From Doris montereyensis (taxonomy: Eukaryota > Mollusca > Gastropoda > Nudibranchia > Dorididae): 64,000 nt of DNA. Below, in pieces: positions 14,007-24,300 of the stretch (the first letter of the stretch is position 1; every line of letters starts with the position of its first letter). The stretch lies in the NCBI GenBank assembly GCA_037039925.1, contig JAXRKP010000102.1, forward strand, positions 440,808-504,807, in the 5' to 3' direction. The notes below the pieces were generated by a model, which was not told the origin of the DNA, ran no database searches, and saw only the letters and a list, made by a program, of their open reading frames with translations. The position numbers and the translations under genes are program-made.

Positions 14007-17000
14007 TCATGAGAGCAAAAGTAAGTGTACTTTTGTAAACATGAAAAAGTGTTTTCATAAATAACATGGCATCACATACGAATATACCCTCTGAAAGGGA
14101 ATTTCAAAAGTCTGCAGACTGTCGAAAACAGTTTGACGATAAGTGTATTTAGCTGTAGTGACTCATTACTTAGAAGGCTCATTCCTCAAAATGAAAAGTC
14201 ACCTTTTTGATAAATCTCTTGATTGCATGTCACGATTTTTGGTCGTGACGCACATTTTGATATGATTGATAGCGTCAAAGCATTTAATCCCACGGAAGCT
14301 GGAAAATGTTGAAATTCAACATAGGATGTTACAAGCAGAAGTAAAAGAATACAAGAGTAGAGTATCCTATTCAATAAAGCCTCATTCAAAATAAAGTTGT
14401 AAGAGCGTGACAGTGTGTGAAGATAACAGCAAAGTTTGAGATACATGTATGTTATGTACTAGCTGTTTCTGATTTTATAGGCAATTGTCGAGTATATATG
14501 GTGAAACGATCCGGTAATATGGTGAAATAATCCAAGATGGTGGGGGTTGAGAGTCATGGATCATGCATGAAAATATTCTTTAAAAGTAACCAAAAAAATC
14601 ATTGCTGGAAAGGAATCTTAGTTTGAATAAGGTGTATAAAAATTGACCCTTAATTCACCCTGAAATCACTGCATATGGTGGATATGGTAGATTCCTACGA
14701 AACAAACTCTAAGCAAATTGTCAAGAACAAAATTGTTCAGCATGTTTGTATTATGTTCCTTTCACAAACAGAAGACACAAGAGGAAGAATCTGATGCCCT
14801 GATTGCGCGTAGCCCGGCTGGTGGCATTCCGGTGTATCCCAACCAGAACCGGAACCAGATGCTCGGTTCACGCCCAGTCGACGTCTACGGTGGTGGCTGC
14901 CCACCTGGATCACAGAATGCCACTTGGAATAGAATGCCTGATAATTTCAACGCGCAGGTCCAACTGCAACCCATTTATGACCCAGGAATCAAGGGTAAGC
15001 GTGGCAGAAATGACCTTGACATTTATGCAGAGGCTCCCAAATTTTTCAGACCCCAGACAGAGCCCCAGACGGTGCCGGCTGGATATGGATTGAACAATCT
15101 TGATGCTCCGGGACAACCCACCAACATCAGGGTAGGTGCACCACAAACAATTTTCACACTATTCTATCTATCTAGCAATCTCTCTAGCAGTCCATTAATC
15201 AAGTATGTCTATTCTGTCTATCTATCTGTCTAACAGTCCATTAATCAAGTATGTCTTAGTTTTCTATTTATTCTATCTATCTATCTATCTGTATAGCAGT
15301 CCATTAATCAAGTATGTCTATTCTTTCTATTTATCTGTCTAACAGTCCATTAATCAAGTATGTCTTAGCTTTCTATTTATTCTATCTATCTATCTATCTG
15401 TATAGCAGTCCATTAATCAAGTATGTCTATTCTTTCTATTTATCTGTCTAACAGTTCATTAATCACATGTCTTAGCTTTCTATTTATTCTATCTATCTAT
15501 CTCTCTAGCAGTCCATTAATCAAGTATGTCTATTCTGTCTATTGATCTGTCTAACAGCCCATTAATCAAGTATGTCTTAGTTTTCTATTTATTCTATCTA
15601 TCTATCTGTATAGCAGTCCATTAATCAAGTATGTCTATTCTTTCTATTTATCTGTCTAACAGTCCATTAATCAAGTATGTCTTAGCTTTCTATTTATTCT
15701 ATCTATCTATCTGTATAGCAGTCAATTAATCAAGTATGTCTATTCTGTCTTTCTATCTGTCTAGTTGTCCATTAATAAAGTATGTCATAGCTTTCTATCT
15801 ATTCTATCTATCTGTCTGTCTAACAGTCCACTAATCAAGTATGTCTTAGCTTTCTATTTATTCTGTCTATCTGTCTGTCTAACTTCTTAGCTTTTATCTA
15901 TTCTATCTATCTGTCTGTCTATACTGTCCATTAATCTAGTCTATCTTATATGTCTCTATCTATCTGTCTGTCTAGTTGTCCATTAATCAAGTATGTCTTA
16001 GCTTTCTATCTATTCTATCTATCTGTCTGTCTAGTTGTCCATTAATCAAGTATGTCTTAGCTTTCTTATCTATTCTATCTATCTGTCTGTCTAGTTGTCC
16101 ATTAATCATATGTCTTAGCTTTCTATCTATTCTATCTATCTGTCTGTCTAGCTGTCCATTAATCAAGTATGTCTTAGCTTTCTATCTATTCTATCTATCT
16201 GTCTGTCTAACTGTCCATAAATCAAGTATGTCTTAGCTTTCTATCTATTCTATCTATCTGTCTGTCTAGTTGTCCATTAATCAAGTATGTCTTAGCTTTC
16301 TTTATCTATTCTATCTATCTGTCTGTCTATTGTCCATTAATCAAAGTATGTCTTAGCTTTCTATCTATTCTATCTATCTGTCTGTCCAGCTGTCCATTAA
16401 TAAAGTATGTCTTAGCTTTCTATTTATTCTATCTATCTGTCTGTCCAGCTGTCCATAAATCAAAGTATGTCTTAGCTTTCTATTTATTCTATCTATCTGT
16501 CTGTCTAACTATAAATCAAGTATGTCTTAGCTTTCTATTTATTCTATCTATCTGTCTGTCTAGCTGTCCATAAATCAAGTATGTCTTAGCTTTCTTTTAT
16601 TCTATCTTACCTGTTTGTCTAACAGTCGACCAATCAAGTGTGTCATAGCTTTCACCTATTATTTCCATCTATGTATCTGGCAGTCAATCAACCAAGTGTG
16701 TCAGGCAGATGTCGGGGGCACCCGTCTTCACAGCCACTGGCGATCCCACCGCAAATGACAGCAAACAGCTGGGGGAATGTTTGGACTCGCTAGAACTGCA
16801 GGATGCCCTCAACTATCTGACATCAACGCAAGCGATGGGCTTTGACATTGATGACCTTCTGCCACAGGACGGCTCTTGACAATACCTGTCTCCGCCAAAC
16901 TTCCACAGCTGCCGCAACATATAAATGTCAGCAGCATCAAAATCACCATCTGCAACAGCAACAGCCTATGCCTTGTCCCTCACAGAACATTGATCCATCT

Positions 17001-18251
17001 GTAGAAAACTCTATTTACCTGCAGCAGCAACAGCGGCAGCAGATTCGAGGTCAGCCTGATGTCGTCGGCCCACTCCACTATCCCAATGACCATCGATTCC
17101 AGCAAGAGAAAGAAACTGTTGGCCGATTCTTTTCACATCCGAGCCTGACCTCTTCGCGCTGCAGAAGGGGCGCACTTTAGTGACGACTATGGCTACAACA
17201 GCGATACGAGTCCCAGCCACGAGTCTGTCATGGAAGGCTCTCCCGCCGCCCTGGGCAGCTCCGCCACCAGAACAAAACTTGTCTCTCCCCGTCCAACATG
17301 TCCGTGCTGTCACATGACTCTGGCATTTACAGCCCCATGGCAGAGGAGGGACCGTCCCTCACAGGTTGGTGTCTCGCCTTTTTCATTTCTCCTCTTGACC
17401 TTTTTTTTTAGCTTTGTGTGGAGGTTGACAGATTCATTTGGGTTTTCTTTTATTTTCTTGAGGGGGGGGGATTTAAAAAATAAAAAATGGGGGAAGGTTT
17501 TTTATAACTCCTCAAGAAAATCTTCTAAAAGAGTTTTAACCGAGGTAAATCTAGCATTTTTAAATATGAACATTAAGCCAGCTCACTGCTGTCTTGTGGC
17601 ATCTCCATTGCTCCAGTTGTGAAATATGAGGTCACAAGTGTTGCCGCTTGATTAAAAACAATAAAAAGATGCATTGGCATTAAACGGAAACCTGTGTATT
17701 TCCAAAGGACCTGAGCACTTTTTGAGATATGTATAACATTCCCTCTATGTATGCCATTGAGACGTTAAGCCCAGCGGCGGTTTATAACTCCTCAAGGTAA
17801 AAAATCTCTAAAAAGAGTCCTGGGAACCGGAGTGTAAATCAAGATAGCTTGGGAGCTTGCAAGATTCCTTATGGTTCACGGATCAATTTGCTCCTTTCAG
17901 ATGAAGAGCCCCAGGAAGAAGCGTTCAAATGATGAGCCCTGAGTCGATTTCCCTATCTGCGACACAAGACAAAGTGTACCTCTTTTGAATCAACTATACG
18001 TCACCACACTTCCCGTCTCTCCTTCGCCTCTCTGGTCACAACAGGACAACCTCTCTCTCTCTCTCTCTCTTCTCGCGCGCGCCCGCCCAACCCTTGGCCA
18101 TGTCACCTCCCTCCCTCTGTCAACCTGCCCTCTGCCCCATCCTGAAAATGGCCACTCTCTGTCTCTCCCTCTGCTCAGTCTGTCTGTCAAGTCTGTCTGT
18201 CACCACGTCCAACAGCTTGCTGTCTGTCTCGTCTCTCTGCTCCTCCACAGC

Positions 18252-18313
<62 letters not shown>

Positions 18314-21300
18314 CACTCTCTGTCTTCTTCAGTGTCCAATGTCAGAATAGTACCTAAAATTGGAACAGCAGGACCTTCAGGCCCCTAAGGCCTATAATGC
18401 CAATACATAAACACCTCCTGAGAAGTCTGACGTGTTGGCCCTCACCATTTGCTCTTGAGGCGATCGCTCTTTCGAAACAACGGACTTGGAACTAGCTCAT
18501 CATGCCGGCAGCCTTCAACCGAGGCCGAAACAGAGGTCTTCAGTGTCCCTGTTTTTTTTCCTCCTCCTCCGGTATTTCGCAACAACGCAAAGCCCGCACC
18601 TGAAGGTTTGCAAATTCCATCCCTGCAAAGCCCCAGTCCTAAGCCAGGACATCAACGTCCCAGCCACAAGTCAGTCACATCAAGGACAAGAACAGTCAGC
18701 CAGGCAGTAAGTTGTTCTGACACCTCTAGGCATATGCATATGCCACTTGTTACGTAGCAAAATTCATGAATTGTAAAGATGTTGGGGTGGGGGAGGGTGT
18801 TTAGACGAGCTTGAAAGACGAATGAATATTTTAGCATACATACATGATTCCAGTACTTTACTATTTTTCCAATCTTTTGTCCCAGCATGAAAAGACAAGT
18901 TGACTGTTGCTAGGAAGATCTGTGGCTGCTGTTGAAAGGGGCGACCTGTTGTTCAGTGATCCTGAAGGAGATACGTGAGTTATAATATCCGTCTCTTTTT
19001 GTTTTTTGTGTTTACAAAAAAAATGTTTTCTTTCAATTGCCTTCTGTGTGAATGAGCCTCAAATCAACACACGAAGCAGCTGCAGAAAAACAATTTATTT
19101 GCTTTTAAACGTTTTGTTGTTTTTTTTTTTGTACCATCAAATCTTGCTCGAGTAAAGTTTGTAGGAAGTATGCAGCAAGGTACACAAATGCATAAGACAT
19201 GCAAACAAAAAATAACACAAGCAACTTTTTAAAGTGGGGTATGATGTTGGAACATTCGCACAACCTAAAAGAAATGGAAATAAACGTTGGAAGTTCATAA
19301 TAGGTCTCTTGTAATGCTAAAGAGCTAAATATACTGTTAAATTGTGTTTAAAATTTTACGTTGCCATTGAAATCAAGATAAACAACTGAAATCATGATAA
19401 TTTAAAAGCTCTGTTCTGAAACTATTTATGAGTCTAGTCAGCTGATGTTTGATAAGCAATAATCTGAAATCACGATAAAAATCAAATAGAGAGATTATTT
19501 TATATAATGGACTATGAGTCGATTAAAGCCAAATCAAAATGACTTTAAAAAAGATATTGGAATAAAATCAGACCTGTCAGTGGAAAATTGCATTATAATA
19601 AAACAGTTTATATAGTGCCTTTATACTGAAGTCTCAAGGCGCTTTTTGAAAGTCATGGAAAAAAACATTAGGGCCTATACTTATCTTTAGTATGGGGACT
19701 TGTTAGTCCAGAGGCAAGAGGTTAGCCTCTCAAATAAAAGGTAGTGAGTTTGAGCCCCGCCAACGGTTGAAAATTTTTCTCAAGTTTTCTTTTAGCAAAA
19801 TCTAAAAACCCCTCCCTCCCTGGTCAAGATAGGTGGATGGATCGACACCTAGTCCTATCGAAGACGGACAATAAAAAGGGAGCTCCTGTGTGCAGATCAC
19901 CACACTCAATGCACGCAAAGAGCCCTTGGCTGTTTACAGGGCAGTCCGTGTAAAATTAAAAATCCTACCCAAAACCTCAGAGATCACCTTGTTTGTGGAT
20001 ATGGGTAAATCAAATAAGATATTCAGCCTAGTTGATCCCACACTGAATCTATAAAGCACGATAGAGACGAAACAAATTCTAGAGCTCATAACTTGTATAT
20101 CTTGTATATACGTGCCTAACTTTTTCAAGTCAACCTTCTCTTATCTTTTTTGTAATTTCTAAGATGATTATCTGCCAGAGTTTGATCGCTGATTCCTGCT
20201 GGAAGTCATTTTATGGTTTGCCCTTTATTTGCCCTTGATAATGTTTGAAGAATTATTATAGTAATATCATTTTCACCATGAATACATGCACGACCAGCTG
20301 CAATAATCTCTTCATGACATAATGTGTTGATTAGATCCCACACACGCTAGTTTATCCTTGTTTGTGAGTGTGTGCCATCTGTTATTGACTCTTGTTTCTA
20401 TTTCCACTCCAGCTACTTGCATGTGGCCGTGTGTCAGGCAGATGAGAACCTGATAGAAGCTCTAATAGAACGGCTGGTCAGGGAACATCTCCGTGACATG
20501 GTGGACGCCAGAATATGATGGGACAGGTTGGTTGTTGCTCATTTTCAATTTTACGTAAATACAAATACGTCCACCACACTCACGCATGACGTCAAGCGGC
20601 CAAGATGTTAAGCTATCGGACTTGGGATCACGAGGTCTGGGGTTTGAATCCTACCAAAGCAACATTGTGTCTCTTGGGAAAGACACACTTTTTTCCACAC
20701 TTAAACCAGGTGCAAATGTGTAGAAGCACTAGCTTGGGGAGTTTTACCTGCTTGAAGATTAGCGTCCTGTCTAGGAGGTGATTATAATCATCTGTTCCAC
20801 TTCATGCTACAGAGACTGGATACGCTCCAGCTCTATGGGCCGCAGTAGCCTGAAGGAACTTTACTTCATTCACTCATACACTCACACACCCATAATCACT
20901 TACATATACACACACACACACATACACGTTCATTTCGATTTCAATTTCAATTCAATTTCAATCATCTTTATTGATTCTTAAAGGAAATTATGCTTGTGTT
21001 ATCATAATTTCGTTTGAAAAATAAAAAAGAATGCATCAATATCAATGCATTCAAATTAAAAACAAATTTAACTTAGTTAATCATTAAATGTTTAGATTTT
21101 AGGAGAAGTATACAAAAATTCAAAGGTGGGTAAATAAATAGTGGTGAAACAATATACAAAAATTATTTTTTTTTTAATAAAGAAAGATAGAATAATTATA
21201 GACAAATCAGTTTAGCTTCATACACATTTATTATCTTATCATAAATCATTCATTCACCATCCATCAATTTACATTTTTTAAACATTGTGAGGAAAACATC

Positions 21301-24300
21301 AAAATGAGTATGGTCAAACTTTCATATGTCGCTTGGAAGAAAAGATCTAAAATATCTCTCAGTGCGGGATTTTAAATGTATAAGTCGACCGCTTCTACTA
21401 CTTGTTTATTTAAGTATACTCTTTGAATTTGATCTTGCATTGAATCTCATACAGATCTTCAAAGTTCTCCGGCTCTACATCATTTATTAGTTTCCCTATG
21501 TGTTTCAGTGTCTTATTAAATTTCTTCTTTTCTCCTCCCCATGCAGTTATGCTAAAAATAATAATACTCTTTATGCAAGCCTGATGGAAAAGTCTTATTA
21601 GAGTGTTATCAATTTGAAACTTATAAAGTTTCATAAAATACATTCTTTTGTTTACATTCTTTAAAACTTCATTTGATTGTTTTTCCTTTCTAGCTTCTCG
21701 TCAAAAATTACGCCAAGATATTTATATTCATTAACTTTCTAAACTGTTTCGTCTTTTATAACAATTGTCATTATGGATGTTATTTATCTTCCTAAAATAA
21801 AAATCATTTCTTTTGTTTTGTTAACATTAACTCAAGCTGTAGCACTTCCTGCTTTTTAAATGACGCCTGGATACTTTTTGGTTTCTCCAATCAAAGATGC
21901 ACAAAAATTAAATAATCTGCCCCTACTGCACACCTGATTAAAATTTTTATCTCTTTGTTCAGTACAATCCAATTTAATTACTTGGTGACTGCCATGAGTA
22001 ACAACATTATCTTACTGTCCGTAATGAAATGAAAAAATTTTACAACACATTTTCAACTTGAGTTTGATTTTTCAAGTTGATTTTGTTATTTTTAAAACTT
22101 TTTCAGACTCCTTTGTACTTAGCTGTGTGTGAGAACAAGCCTGAGATGGTTGAAGTGTTGGTGCTGCACGGGTGCTGATGTCAAGCACTTTGTTGAGGTA
22201 AAAGTGGTGTTCGCATGTTCTTCTTTTTTTTTTCTTTTTTTTTATTTTTTGGGGGTGGGTGGGTGGTAGGTCCTACTTCTTTCCTTTACTTCTTTCACTG
22301 ATCTTTCATTTTGCTGTTTCTTCTTAATTGACGTTGAGATCACTGCAATGGTGGACAGGGTAAATTTCAATGAAACATACAAACAAGGTTATGTCATGCT
22401 TTACTATGTAGGTGAACTCTATTTGTAAAGCATGTGAACTTTCAAACGTTAAATCAAGTTGCAAATTTAGTCTCAGTGGGATTTTTGTGTGTGTGTGTGT
22501 GCGTGTGTGTGTGTCATTTTATGTTTTGTTTTAGATTGTTTTTAAAAAATTATTCTTTTTATTCTTGGGGGAAAAGGCTACATTGGACAACGGCACTCAC
22601 GAAAAGTCTGCGGCGATTCACAGAGCCTCTTCCAAAGGTGAAGGATACCTGAAAACGCTGAAAGCCTTACTGCAGTCGCCAGACATTGATCTCAACCAGA
22701 TGGACTCTGATGGTGAGTGCAACAACCGAGCCCAGGCGGTTCAAGGGGCTTCCTTAGCAGAGTGTCCCGTGCAACAACCGAGCCCAGGCGGTTCAAGGGG
22801 CTTCCTTAGCAGAGTGTCCCGTGCAACAACCGAGCCCAGGCGGTTCAAGGGGCTTCCTTAGCAGAGTGTCCGTGCAACAACCGAGCCCAGGCGGTTCAAG
22901 GCTTCCTTAGCAGAGTGTCCCGTGCAACAACCGAGCCCAGGCGGTTCCTAAGGGGCTTCCTTAGCGGTTCAAGGGGCTTCCTTAGCAGAGTGTCCCAAGG
23001 GGCACTCAGGTGGCACACATCTATCAAGCTGAGGGGGCTGGGGTCGGGGACAGTGCTTGCCTGTAAAACTGCCAGCAATAAGAACTGAAACACAAATCTA
23101 CATCAGCGCACCTAGGTTTGGCTCACTGACTTCACATCGGTTTTTTGATGAGGCATTGAGCTGAAGTCAGATAAAGTCTATGAGACTCAGGTGTCTTTAA
23201 AAAAAATGCCTATTAGAAATATGCTAGATATTGCTCTCTAAAAACATTTATTAGATATGATGTGATGAGTGAGGACATGAAATGATATTGAAACCCTGTA
23301 GGAACAGAGATGAGACAAATGCAAAGGAATAGACAGAAATAAACTCTTTGGGTACCAATAGAATCAAACCTGCGACCTTCTGTGTTGGCCGACACACCCC
23401 ATCTCTTCAATCTCTAACCCTCCTGGCGGCGACTTTTATGCACCTTTGCAAATTTTTATATTTTTTTGGCCGTCGAATCTTGTTCGAGTTGACAGCAATG
23501 TACATGAATACATGAAAAAGGTCGCAATAGTGCAAGGGGTGGAACGTTAGAGACATCAACATTTCACTAGCTGTGAGCTGCGCCCAAACGTGAACAAGCA
23601 AATGTGAACCACCAAAAAAATTGCTGCCGTAGCCATAGCCAGCGACCAGCTAGTGATCAGCACGATGAGAGCTGGGCTTCAAACACTTGGTGAGACGCTG
23701 CTGGTCGGCGATGCTCATCGGGGTCTTAGGCAGTCAGTGTGTGTGTGTGTGTGTATTAGCCTTGTGTGTTTACATTGTGACTCCCTTTTCATGGATATCT
23801 TCACATTTTATCCTGCGTCCAGGTCACACGGCCCTCCACTGTGCCATCCTGAACCACGGCAAGATTGACACCGACAGCAAGGCCATCAACAGTATTCCCA
23901 TCATCGAGGCACTGATCCCAGCCGGGCGGATCCCAACCTCAAGGTAAAGGTCATAGGCTTCAGACAGTCTGGTAAATGTGGCTTTGGTGGTTCATTTAGT
24001 ACAATGGTTGGATTTGCGACTGTGATGTTACGGGTTCAAATCCCCAGTTGCACCTTGGGGCTGACGTGTCGTCAGGAGGAAGACCTCTCTATTTTAAAAC
24101 ATTAACATCTTGCCACCTCCTTGCATCCTCTGCTTGTTGGATAGGATACGCTGAAATTTTTAAAAATTCATTGTTATGCCCCTTCGAATGTCAATCTTTA
24201 AATCCATTGTAAATACTGTATCATAGAACACCTTTTTGTCTCTGGAAAATGAGGCAATTTGCTGATTTATTACTGTACTACTTAATCAAAGATTTCACAG

